Assembly: GCF_026625605.1 (NCBI RefSeq) | Contig: NZ_CP113054.1 | Span: 3,968,001 to 4,032,000 of the forward strand | Direction: 5' to 3' | Source of the DNA: Luteolibacter sp. SL250 | GTDB taxonomy: Bacteria; Verrucomicrobiota; Verrucomicrobiia; Verrucomicrobiales; Akkermansiaceae | DNA length: 64,000 nucleotides | In this document: one piece after another, positions 43,826 to 51,603 of the stretch | How the letters are laid out: the number at the start of each line of letters is the position of its first letter | Numbering within the stretch: position 1 is the first letter of the stretch | Program-made: the position numbers and the translations under genes | Notes under the pieces: model-generated | Told to the model about the DNA's origin: nothing | What the model saw: the letters and a program-made list of their open reading frames with translations, nothing else | Database searches by the model: none

Positions 43826-45055
43826 ATGACCAATTCCGCCACGTCAGAAATCGATGACGACACACGGACCCGAATTTGCGCAATTCTGGCCCCCCAGCCT
43901 TTCGAAGTTCAGAACGATAAAGTTCCACTTCACAGACTTTCCCAATATGCTCTAGCAGATTGGAGTCTCCGGCGTGCGTGCTTCAATGGATTGATCTATT
44001 CCCAACTCACAGAGTTCTTCACCGAACGCGTCACGGACAAACAGAGGATGATGAACGAGGAGTTACGACTCGTCGATTCTGATCAAAATAACATTGAAGT
44101 TTCAGAGATTCTGATTACCAGGCAAACGATTGATGAGGGCGAGATCTCGGGCAATCTCGCAGAAAACATCGATAGAGGTTACGGAATAGAACTAGCGGAT
44201 CCCTACAAAGGATTGGACCCGAAAACCCTCATATCGCTGGCACGAAGGCAACTCTCCGAATTTGCGAAACTCGCTTTCTCAGAGAACAGGTTCGGCGCAA
44301 ACGACCCCCCTGAGCGTTTGTGCTACGTTTTGAATCGATATCAACTGAGTCCAACCAACGGCCATCCACTAAAAGGGTTCTCGCTGGTATACAGGACGAT
44401 CGTTGTTCGGATGATCGATGCGTTACGGATACTCCGCTCGCGTGGAGTTGTGAGGAGTGTTGATGCCCAGATTTCCGCAAGTCTCGACCAACTCATCGTC
44501 CGCGATGAGGCAGTGCTGGATACTGGATCTTTTGAACAGGAGGCCGCTTTTTGGAAATCCGCGGACTTACAATATATCGTTCAACGCTTTGGGAAGACCA
44601 TCAAGAAAGTCCTCCGGGACAGGACCAAGGCGCCTAATCATGATCTTGGAACTCTATCCACGTTCATACCAATTCCATTCATAACGTTGGATCTCAAACA
44701 CAAAGACCTCGAAGGGATCAGAACTCAGGCCCTGACGATCATTAATTCCCAAGAGATGGAGAAGATGTCCGAATACAGAAACCATGCCCTGGACATCATC
44801 TTGTCAATGTCCGACAGCTTCTACTCAGGCCCAGGCAACCTGGATGTCCGTGGCTTTCTAGGCAAGGGTGGTGATGAACTCCGCAGGAATCTAACATCGG
44901 GTTTGAGCCGCCAATACGAATTTCTCGCTGCAGCTCTAAAAAGGGGCCCCGGCAAGGAGATCAGAAGCACAGTTCCGTGTCGGGAAATCTACCTTTTGGA
45001 CGCCTTGGTCAAAGTGTGGGAGGAACTTGGAATAACCAGTCCAAACATTCGGTGA
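43826..45055 (+). CDS. Hypothetical protein divergent to the piPolB-like gene
   Basis: A 409-residue soluble, mostly helical protein. It starts MTNSATSEIDDDTRTRICAI at 43826; a TTG farther upstream is less likely. Stretches such as LADWSLRRACFNGLIYSQLT, PERLCYVLNRYQLSP and LVYRTIVVRMIDALRILRSR are not assignable to a family. It is the divergent partner of the piPolB-like gene and uses AUA codons (for instance at two Ile in FIPIPFITLDL), matching the element tRNA. A role in pipolin replication or in a partner complex with the polymerase is possible but purely positional. Confidence 0.6.
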   Translation: MTNSATSEIDDDTRTRICAILAPQPFEVQNDKVPLHRLSQYALADWSLRRACFNGLIYSQLTEFFTERVTDKQRMMNEELRLVDSDQNNIEVSEILITRQTIDEGEISGNLAENIDRGYGIELADPYKGLDPKTLISLARRQLSEFAKLAFSENRFGANDPPERLCYVLNRYQLSPTNGHPLKGFSLVYRTIVVRMIDALRILRSRGVVRSVDAQISASLDQLIVRDEAVLDTGSFEQEAAFWKSADLQYIVQRFGKTIKKVLRDRTKAPNHDLGTLSTFIPIPFITLDLKHKDLEGIRTQALTIINSQEMEKMSEYRNHALDIILSMSDSFYSGPGNLDVRGFLGKGGDELRRNLTSGLSRQYEFLAAALKRGPGKEIRSTVPCREIYLLDALVKVWEELGITSPNIR

Positions 45056-45181
45056 AACTTGAGAGCCCATTTTTTTTTTCGCCGCTGATGAGGCCTGGCT
45101 TGTTCTCTCCTCCTCTAGGGGTCCTTTACTTCCCGGGTAGGTTCCCAATCCCCGGGGGCATCTGTGGATGCCAACGAAGGC

Positions 45182-45784
45182 GGCTTTCGCTTGCGCTGCC
45201 CCTTGCGGGGGCGGGCGCGCTTTGCGACGCCGTCGGGGACCCCCAATGGCTACGGGACCCAAGAGAAGTGAGATGCACAGAAAGAACGCCGGTATGCGAA
45301 CCAATGGTGGGAACGGAAGAGGCGCACTTGGTGTCCGCCCCCCCCTTCGATTTCAGCAAGCGTAGGGCCGGGCTGGAGGCCAGCAGGATGACCCAAGTGA
45401 GTCGAAAGGCTGATGGGAGCGCCCGGTTCGGATTAGATTTGGGTTCAGCGGTTCAGCGAAAACTCCATCTTCTGGAACGAAAGCGATCCTTTGATCGTAG
45501 GCTTCAAGAGCCGCGATTCCTTGAAGCGTAAGGATTCCGTAAAGGTTCTCATTTGGTATACCAAATAACCATACTTACGGAACCAGGCTCGTCGATCCTT
45601 CGGAGATGCCATGGGTGGACTCTCGTTAGTTGTAGCCGTTCTTGGTATTCTCCTCAATTCGGATTCCTCGGTGGCTCCTCTGATATTCCTCCCTGTGCGT
45701 GAAGCCTTCCGAGTGCCCTCTGGAGGCATCCGATGGCGTCGCACAGCGCGCCCGCCCCCGCAAGGGGCAGCGCAAGCGAAAGCC
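45182..45784. repeat. 55-bp inverted repeat pair bracketing 493 bp
   Basis: Arms at 45182-45236 and 45730-45784 are reverse complements with two mismatches in 55 bases. The arms are much more GC-rich than their surroundings and contain an internal hairpin (CCCCTTGCGGGGG). The enclosed segment contains the AT-richer dyad at 45535-45582 and no gene. Arms of this length are compatible with a MITE-like element or with two dispersed repeats in opposite orientation. Confidence 0.85.
45535..45582. promoter_or_regulatory. 48-bp nested dyad, candidate serine-recombinase crossover or attachment site
   Basis: The centre is the perfect 16-bp palindrome ATTTGGTATACCAAAT (45551-45566). Eight bases outside it on each side are TTCCGTAA and TTACGGAA, again exact reverse complements. 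Two 24-base half-sites thus match at 18 of 24 positions around an AT central dinucleotide. Size and symmetry fit a serine recombinase site; the palindromic AT centre resembles a resolvase core more than a typical large-integrase att site. It is 400 bp upstream of the large serine recombinase gene. Confidence 0.55.
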
Positions 45785-45983
45785 ATCCTCCTCGGCCTCT
45801 CCTAAAACTTCCCGTCGCATCGAGTCTGGTTTGACGCCGATCCTCCAAACCCAAGGACAAATCGATTTCGGATTTCTATTAATCCGATGAGCTTCCTATT
45901 CCCCTCCCGAAAACATCCTGCCTTCGCGGCACTTGGTTCGTCGACGCTAATCCCATCAGAAACTTGTGTGACTGGAGGTCCTC

Positions 45984-47825
45984 ATGTATAATGGCAGTTT
46001 GGCCATTGCTCTCCAGTCCCCCGACGAATCCTCGCTTCGAGCAGTGACGCTTGTCAGAGTGAGTACTGCCGATCAGGCCTCGGAGGATAAGGCTGGAATG
46101 GATCGACAACGGGTCGAGACTGCTCGAATCGTCCGCGACAAAGGATATCGAATCGTCCACTCCGTCGAGCTTGTGGATGTCAGCGGAACGGCGACGGCCT
46201 TCGCACCGGAAATCCAGGAAATGCTCATGATGGCCGGACGTCGGGAGATCGATGTGATCGTAGTGGCGGAAATGAGCCGGTTGATCCGCCCCGACGATTT
46301 GAGCAACCTCGCTCTCCTCGATCAGTTCCGCCGAAATGGAGTGGTCATCGACGCGGGAGGAACCGTGCACGACGTGGACGATCCGTCCGGATTCCTCGCA
46401 GGAGGGCTTCAAGCTCTCATCGGTGGATTCGAGAGGAAACAGTTGCTGCAAAAAATTGCTAGGAGCAAAGAAAGTGCTCGTGCTGCCGGGAGAAATCCAA
46501 GCGCCGACATCACGCTTCCCCTTGGACTATCCTATGATCGAAAGACCAGCACCTATCACTACAACGGCGAGGTCTCCAAGGTGCAGGAGGCATTCCGGCT
46601 AATCGACGGCGACTCAGGCCTACGTAACGTCTCGGAAATTGCCCGCCGAGTCGCCATCGAGCCGGCTACGCTAAGAAACATCCTCCGTAACAAAGCCTAT
46701 ATCGGGATCCGGGAATACACCCAGAAGAGGGACTTGGCTGTCAAGGTCATGAAGGCAGGGGCCCGGCAGGGGGATCGGCCGAAAGTAGCCCGGCGGCCTG
46801 AAGAAGTTATCCGCGTCCGCATCATCCCGCCGGAGAAGCAGGCAGTCTCCGATGAGCAATTTGACCGCGTTCAGCAGATCCTCGCTGGACTGAAAGACTT
46901 TCACGCCCGAATCCAGTCCGCCCGGGAGAAAGGGGGCAATCTTCTCGCTGGAGTCGGAAGGTGTGGCTGCTGCGGACTCCGCCTCTACGGGACGACCACC
47001 TCCAGAACCAGCAAAGACGGACAAACCAAGGCTCGTGGACATTACGTGTGCTTCAGCCATTCATACCACAATAAGGGCAGCGTGCAGCCATGCGGGTTTG
47101 GCTGGGCAGTGAAGGACAGGGCGGAAGAACTCGTTTCTGCATTCACGTGCGCTCTTCTGGGAGACGAGGACTTCATCCAGAAGACCCTAGAACACGCCAT
47201 GTCGAAGCGCCGGGATCTGATCCGGCTGCCGGATTCCGACGACAACCTTCGCTCCCGGCTGAGTGAGATCGATCGAAAGGACAAACGGATCATCGATTCC
47301 CTCGTGGCGGAAGTCCTCAGTATTCCGGAGGCCAAACAGGCGCGAGCGCGTCTGACAGAGGAACGCGAGTCGATCCTCCGGGCACTCCGGGAAAAGGAGA
47401 ACCAGAAGGACACCGACCTGGATTCCGTCAGCTCCCGCTTGATGGACCGAAAGGACGCCTGGCTTGCGCTGGAAACCACTCCTGACCGGAAGGCCTTCCT
47501 CGCCACAATCTTTGCAGAGCTGTACGTTCAACACAGCAAGGAACAGGGTCTGGTGATCTCGGGATTCCGCTTTGCTCCCGGTTTGATTCCGAAAGGCGAC
47601 GACCTTTGGTCGGCGGTTTCCGAGATCCCGGTCACGCTGGCGGTGCCATTCCGGATCGGCAATCCTCCTGACAACCGTGAAATCGGCGAGAACGAGCGAC
47701 TCTGCAAACGGTGCGATTCGATTCTGCCACTGGAATCCTTCTACAAAGCGAACCGGTCGTCCTGCAAGGCCTGCCTCGGAGAGATCTCGAAGAAGCGCTA
47801 CCTCAGGAAGAAGGAGCCACGCTAG
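45984..47825 (+). CDS. Large serine recombinase
   Basis: A 613-residue serine integrase. The N-terminal catalytic domain has LRAVTLVRVSTADQASEDKA, in which the Ser of RVST is the nucleophile, then MDRQRVETARIVRD and VVAEMSRLIRPDDL. The recombinase domain is around PLGLSYDRKTSTYHYNGEV and EPATLRNILRNKAYIGIREY. The zinc ribbon begins LLAGVGRCGCCGLRLYG, followed by a coiled coil. Unusually, the last 40 residues carry a second Cys pair set (CKRC ... CKAC), a separate zinc ribbon. An RBS-like GGAGG precedes the ATG. It may be the integrase of the piPolB-bearing element. Confidence 0.93.
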   Translation: MYNGSLAIALQSPDESSLRAVTLVRVSTADQASEDKAGMDRQRVETARIVRDKGYRIVHSVELVDVSGTATAFAPEIQEMLMMAGRREIDVIVVAEMSRLIRPDDLSNLALLDQFRRNGVVIDAGGTVHDVDDPSGFLAGGLQALIGGFERKQLLQKIARSKESARAAGRNPSADITLPLGLSYDRKTSTYHYNGEVSKVQEAFRLIDGDSGLRNVSEIARRVAIEPATLRNILRNKAYIGIREYTQKRDLAVKVMKAGARQGDRPKVARRPEEVIRVRIIPPEKQAVSDEQFDRVQQILAGLKDFHARIQSAREKGGNLLAGVGRCGCCGLRLYGTTTSRTSKDGQTKARGHYVCFSHSYHNKGSVQPCGFGWAVKDRAEELVSAFTCALLGDEDFIQKTLEHAMSKRRDLIRLPDSDDNLRSRLSEIDRKDKRIIDSLVAEVLSIPEAKQARARLTEERESILRALREKENQKDTDLDSVSSRLMDRKDAWLALETTPDRKAFLATIFAELYVQHSKEQGLVISGFRFAPGLIPKGDDLWSAVSEIPVTLAVPFRIGNPPDNREIGENERLCKRCDSILPLESFYKANRSSCKACLGEISKKRYLRKKEPR

Positions 47826-47876
47826 GGACCTTGGGGTAAAGGCACGGACAAATGGGGTTTGGCATTCTTACAGGGG

Positions 47877-48260
47877 ATGCGAACAAGCGCCTCAACTACC
47901 CCGACAGCCGACCGCCGCTCCGAAATTGCCGATCTGATCCGCAGTGCCTACGACGATCTCCGCAGATGCCTCCGATCCCCCTACGTCGACGGTACCGAGA
48001 TCTACCGAACACTTGTTAACCTTGGACATGATCTGTCCGGCGACGGTCCGGAGATCGTTTCGGAGACTCTTGGGTGGAAGTGCATGCGTCTGCCGGTAGC
48101 GAACATCGAAGGGAAACCCAAGCACTACCTCCCATTTATCGAGCGTTCCCCAGGCTTAGGTGTTGGAGGCATCGCCGGACAGGTGGCCGCTTGCGTGGGA
48201 ATGATACAGGAGTTTGCCAAGGCCGATTGGTGCACCGCTCCCTCGGTCCTGGAATTGTGA
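47877..48260 (+). CDS. Hypothetical protein downstream of the large serine recombinase
   Basis: A 127-residue protein beginning at the ATG at 47877, just after a CAGGGG-like RBS. A segment of helices (RSEIADLIRSAYDDLRRCLR) is followed by TLVNLGHDLSGDGPEIVSET. No family is recognised. It is on the same strand as both serine recombinases, between them. Confidence 0.5.
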   Translation: MRTSASTTPTADRRSEIADLIRSAYDDLRRCLRSPYVDGTEIYRTLVNLGHDLSGDGPEIVSETLGWKCMRLPVANIEGKPKHYLPFIERSPGLGVGGIAGQVAACVGMIQEFAKADWCTAPSVLEL

Positions 48261-48487
48261 AACTCCGTCATCTTGATCTCTGCTTCCCCTCCCACCCCCG
48301 AGGGTCTGATGCTCTTCCAATATCTGCCTATGAAGCCACGGCGGCTGCGTTCCGGGGGAAGCGGGGCTCATTATAACCTCCGGTGCCACTTCGCGTGGGT
48401 CGACTGAACAGAACGCGCTGCCGCTGTTATCATACGAATGTCCGTTCGCCCGGTAACAGAAATTGTGTCCCATGTTGTAATGTTTCC

Positions 48488-49150
48488 ATGAACGACGAAG
48501 GGAAATGGGTGGCCTATTACAGGGTCTCGACGGTGAGACAAGGGGAGAGCGGGCTGGGGCTGGAGGCGCAGCAGGCCGCAGTGGAGGGTTTCCTCCGTGG
48601 GCGGGGTGCCCTTCTCGCCGAGTTCGTGGAGGTGGAGTCAGGGAAGAAGGTATGCCGCCCCCAGCTCGACGAAGCCCTCAGGCTCTGCCGGAAGACGAAG
48701 GCGACGCTGGTGATCGCGAAACTGGACCGTTTGGCGCGGAACGTTCATTTCATCTCTGGCTTGCTGGAGGCCGGAGTGGACTTCCGTGCCGTGGATGCGC
48801 CATCCAAGGACAGGTTTATTCTCCACATCCAAGCAGCCTTCGCGGAAGAGGAAGCACGACGGATTTCGGAGCGCACGAAGGCAGCCCTCGCTGCTGCGAA
48901 AGCGAGAGGGGTGGAGATCGGTACAACCGCGAAGGCCCTTGCCGTCAAGTATCGCTCTGAGGCAATTGACAGGGCACAGGATTACCGTAACACCATCGAT
49001 TCTCTGAGGTTACAGGGGATCACTACGGTCCGTGGTATCCGGAACCATCTGAATCTCTTGGAGATTCCTTCTCCCGGTGGCGGGAAATGGCATCTTCCTA
49101 ACACGAGCAAGCTCATTTCCCGGCTGAGACAGGGCGTGAATTCATCCTGA
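48488..49150 (+). CDS. Small serine recombinase (resolvase/invertase family)
   Basis: A 220-residue recombinase. VAYYRVSTVRQGESGLGLEA holds the catalytic Ser, with ALRLCRKTKATLVIAKLDRL and VDAPSKDRFILHIQAAFAEE following as in resolvases. A C-terminal part of about 80 residues (GTTAKALAVKYRSEAIDRAQ, then VRGIRNHLNLLEIP and W-H) acts as the DNA-binding region. The ATG at 48488 is preferred to upstream starts. It could resolve dimers or cointegrates of the element; the dyad at 45.5 kb is a possible target. Confidence 0.9.
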   Translation: MNDEGKWVAYYRVSTVRQGESGLGLEAQQAAVEGFLRGRGALLAEFVEVESGKKVCRPQLDEALRLCRKTKATLVIAKLDRLARNVHFISGLLEAGVDFRAVDAPSKDRFILHIQAAFAEEEARRISERTKAALAAAKARGVEIGTTAKALAVKYRSEAIDRAQDYRNTIDSLRLQGITTVRGIRNHLNLLEIPSPGGGKWHLPNTSKLISRLRQGVNSS

Positions 49151-49199
49151 GCCCGAATTCCCCCGGCTAATTCGCAGCTGGCTTGACATCTGTGATGCT

Positions 49200-49703
49200 A
49201 TGATGGCGAATATGAACCTCATTGAAGCACTCTCCGATTCCCGCCTCGAATCCGAACGCCCATCCATCCAATCCTGTGCGGAGAAACGCTCTCCTGAAGA
49301 GAAAGCTGATTTGTATGAAGCTCGCAGGTGCATGCTGTATCTGCCCCAGCAGGGCACTCACGGTGGGTTGAGCGCCAAAATCGCGCGTGAATGCGATTGC
49401 TCCCGGCACTACGCGCACATCACGCTGTTCCCCGAAGATCCTAGGAAGCTGTTTGGTAATTGTGACAAGCAGCGACTGATTTGGCACACGATGGCAAAGT
49501 TGGTTCGCGCTAACCCACTCCTGGAACCAATGAGGGAGGCCTTTGTTTCACTGGAGACAAATGGCGAAGTGGTCCTAAAAACGAAGGTTAGCCATTTCAA
49601 GTTCTTCGTGAACCGTGCCGAGGAGAGGGGGATTCGTGTTTCTGTTGTCGAAGAACTGAACACATCTCCCCGTACCTACAAGATCATCAAGGCTGAGCCG
49701 TAA
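49200..49703 (+). CDS. Hypothetical protein
   Basis: A 167-residue protein whose central part (AKIARECDCSRHYAHITLFP) looks like a helix-turn-helix-like DNA-binding segment, followed by a helical region. No family is recognised. It is just downstream of the resolvase and on the same strand. The start may be 49200 or either of the two closely following ATGs. Confidence 0.5.
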   Translation: MMANMNLIEALSDSRLESERPSIQSCAEKRSPEEKADLYEARRCMLYLPQQGTHGGLSAKIARECDCSRHYAHITLFPEDPRKLFGNCDKQRLIWHTMAKLVRANPLLEPMREAFVSLETNGEVVLKTKVSHFKFFVNRAEERGIRVSVVEELNTSPRTYKIIKAEP

Positions 49704-49777
49704 GAAATCGGCTGCATAGATCCGCTTTCCATGGCTGGAGTCAAATCTCCTGCCATGGAGTGCGATAAATGCGTTCA

Positions 49778-50257
49778 TTATTTCTGTTTGGTGACCGGGA
49801 AGCTGCCCTTGTTGTTCGCACCGGAAGCATAGATTCCCCTGCCCTCCGGAAGCATCTTGAGGATTCCAGATTTCCCGTCAGGATTGGTCACCTCGACCGT
49901 CTGGGCATCCAGTTCCTTCCATGTCCCTTGACCCGTCCACGCGGTGAAGGTGGCTTTTCCGTCAGACGAGAGAACCAATTTCTTGTTGTCTGGCCAGACC
50001 CATGTTACAATTCCGGAAAGGGAGGAAGAGACACCGCTTCGATTCTTAATCAACCTATCCACTTCGAGCGATTCTTCCAACTTGCCTGCGGTTGTTAGTT
50101 TTTGGAGTAGCCTGGACAGCTCGGCATCGTATTTGGCTTCCAGCGGGCGGATGACGATTTCTTTCTGACGCTCATGCTCCGCCAGAACGGAATCCAAGGT
50201 TTGGGAGACGGCGGATACGGCGAAGAAGAGCGAAAGCAGCGCTACGGTGGTTTTCAT
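49778..50257 (-). CDS. Small exported protein of a three-paralogue cluster (member 3)
   Basis: 159 residues: a signal peptide (TVALLSLFFAVSAVSQ), a coiled-coil hairpin (EAKYDAELSRLLQKLTTAGK), and a C-terminal beta domain with the W-rich and Gly-rich strands VTWVWPDNKKLVLSSDG and GQGTWKELDAQTVEV. The same plan recurs in the two genes upstream. No family name is known to me. Such small periplasmic beta domains with helical stalks are frequent in Planctomycetes and Verrucomicrobia. It is the last gene in a five-gene minus-strand cluster. Confidence 0.6.
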   Translation of the reverse strand: MKTTVALLSLFFAVSAVSQTLDSVLAEHERQKEIVIRPLEAKYDAELSRLLQKLTTAGKLEESLEVDRLIKNRSGVSSSLSGIVTWVWPDNKKLVLSSDGKATFTAWTGQGTWKELDAQTVEVTNPDGKSGILKMLPEGRGIYASGANNKGSFPVTKQK

Positions 50258-50285
50258 GGAGTGGGGGCATTGGCGGAGCAGATGG

Positions 50286-50786
50286 TCATCTGGAGCGCAA
50301 TACATTGACTTTGTGTCCTTTGTTATTTGATCCCGTGATGTTGTTTCCATCGGGTGAGATGGTCAGCTTGTCCACGTAGCCCCCGCTGTCCCAGATCATC
50401 GTGAACTCTCCTTGGTCGGCGTTGGTCCAGTTCCATTTTCCTCCGTCCCCCTTGCTGACGGTGAAGCGACCATCGCTCTGAATGGTGACGACGCGATCCG
50501 TCCCCCATGCCCATCTTCCGATAATCACCGAGACTCGCCCATGAGTGCGGAATTTGAGAAGTCGCTCCACTTCGAGCGATTCCTCAAGCTTCCCTGCTGC
50601 GGTGAGCTTCTGAAGCAACTTCGTCAGCTCAGCATCATACTTGTCTTCCAGTGGCCGGAGGATGGCTTCCTTGGCCCGCTGGTGGTCTGCGATTACCGAA
50701 TCAAGGGTCTGGGAACGTCCGGCTACAGAAAGCACCAAGGAAAGGCCGACAACGACGCTTTTGATCATTACTGGATTTTGATTCAT
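50286..50786 (-). CDS. Small exported protein of a three-paralogue cluster (member 2)
   Basis: 166 residues with the signal region VVVGLSLVLSVAGRSQ, the stalk EDKYDAELTKLLQKLTAAGK (nearly identical to member 3), and a C-terminal beta domain (WAWGTDRVVTIQSDGRFTV). It overlaps member 1 by four bases. Close identity of the stalks and divergence of the beta domains suggest duplication followed by domain diversification. Confidence 0.6.
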   Translation of the reverse strand: MNQNPVMIKSVVVGLSLVLSVAGRSQTLDSVIADHQRAKEAILRPLEDKYDAELTKLLQKLTAAGKLEESLEVERLLKFRTHGRVSVIIGRWAWGTDRVVTIQSDGRFTVSKGDGGKWNWTNADQGEFTMIWDSGGYVDKLTISPDGNNITGSNNKGHKVNVLRSR

Positions 50787-51280
50787 CGGCGGACGGGATA
50801 TGCGACTTTATCCAGAGAGTTATGCTGCTTCCACTTGGCGGTCTCGCCGGACTCTGAAAGTTCGAACCATGCCTTCTTTCCGTTGGGCATGGTGATTTCA
50901 ACCTTTCGGTCATCAAGCGGACGCCAAGTTCCCCGTTTATCCCAATCTGCGTTGGAAACCAGACCATCCTCACGGAACTGGATTCGCCTACCTTTAATCT
51001 CCCAGACCGAAGGCCCAAACTTGTAGGGCTCCTTGGGGGATGCGATCCCCGGCTGCGGAAACCGCTCCTTGAGAACCGCATCAACTTTGGCGGCTTCTTC
51101 GAGCTTCGACTCTTTGACCAGCGATACCTTCAGGGTTTCCAAATCCTTCTTCAGCTTCTCATCGAGAGGCTTCACCAAACGGGTCTTCTCCCGTTCGTAA
51201 GATTCCCGCAAGGCGTTGAGATCCCCGGCCCATGTGAGGCCCGAAGCTAACATGGTCAAAATGGTAAGGTGTGTTTTCAT
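50783..51280 (-). CDS. Small exported protein of a three-paralogue cluster (member 1)
   Basis: 165 residues with a signal peptide (THLTILTMLASGLTWAG), a charged coiled coil (LRESYEREKTRLVKPLDEKL), and a beta domain (SVWEIKGRRIQFREDGLVSN, TWRPLDDRKVEITMPNGKKA). It is the most divergent paralogue but has the same order of modules. No catalytic residues are evident. Confidence 0.6.
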   Translation of the reverse strand: MKTHLTILTMLASGLTWAGDLNALRESYEREKTRLVKPLDEKLKKDLETLKVSLVKESKLEEAAKVDAVLKERFPQPGIASPKEPYKFGPSVWEIKGRRIQFREDGLVSNADWDKRGTWRPLDDRKVEITMPNGKKAWFELSESGETAKWKQHNSLDKVAYPVRR

Positions 51281-51288
51281 AGATCAGA

Positions 51289-51603
51289 TCAAGCGTGGGG
51301 TTTGTTCCTGCTTAAATAAAAGAGACCTCCGACCCCTACTCCCCAACAAACTAGGGAGATCAGATAAGACGGCCAGTCAAAGAAGGTGTCCGTGATGAAA
51401 TTGTCGAAACGCCCAAAGAGCCAATTGATAAACATCGCCGGGCTGAGGAAGAGCGCGAGAACAGAGAGAAATGCACCGAGCAGAAGGAAAAGATAAGCGA
51501 GATTCTCCCGATAGGATTCCAGATCCTCGCCACACATAGGACATCGGTCGGTATTCAACGAAACCGGCCTCTTGCAAGTAGGACATCGGGGCGCGTTGGA
51601 CAT
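51289..51603 (-). CDS. Zinc-ribbon two-helix membrane protein
   Basis: A 104-residue protein. The N-terminus has two Cys pairs (CPTCKRPVSLNTDRCPMC) forming a zinc ribbon, then two hydrophobic helices (LAYLFLLLGAFLSVLALFL and LISLVCWGVGVGGLFYL). Start ATG at 51603 overlaps the upstream lipoprotein stop (TGATG). It is followed by the three small exported paralogues, so it may belong to the same envelope system. Confidence 0.6.
   Translation of the reverse strand: MSNAPRCPTCKRPVSLNTDRCPMCGEDLESYRENLAYLFLLLGAFLSVLALFLSPAMFINWLFGRFDNFITDTFFDWPSYLISLVCWGVGVGGLFYLSRNKPHA

Larger units (their letters stand above)
45056..45983. other. 930-bp non-coding region with inverted repeats and a recombination-like dyad
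   Basis: No credible gene; frames on both strands are interrupted or low in codon bias. It holds a T-rich run after the hypothetical gene, the 55-bp inverted repeat pair, and the 48-bp dyad listed separately. The region sits directly upstream of the large serine recombinase, the typical place for its attachment or control sites. Confidence 0.5.
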
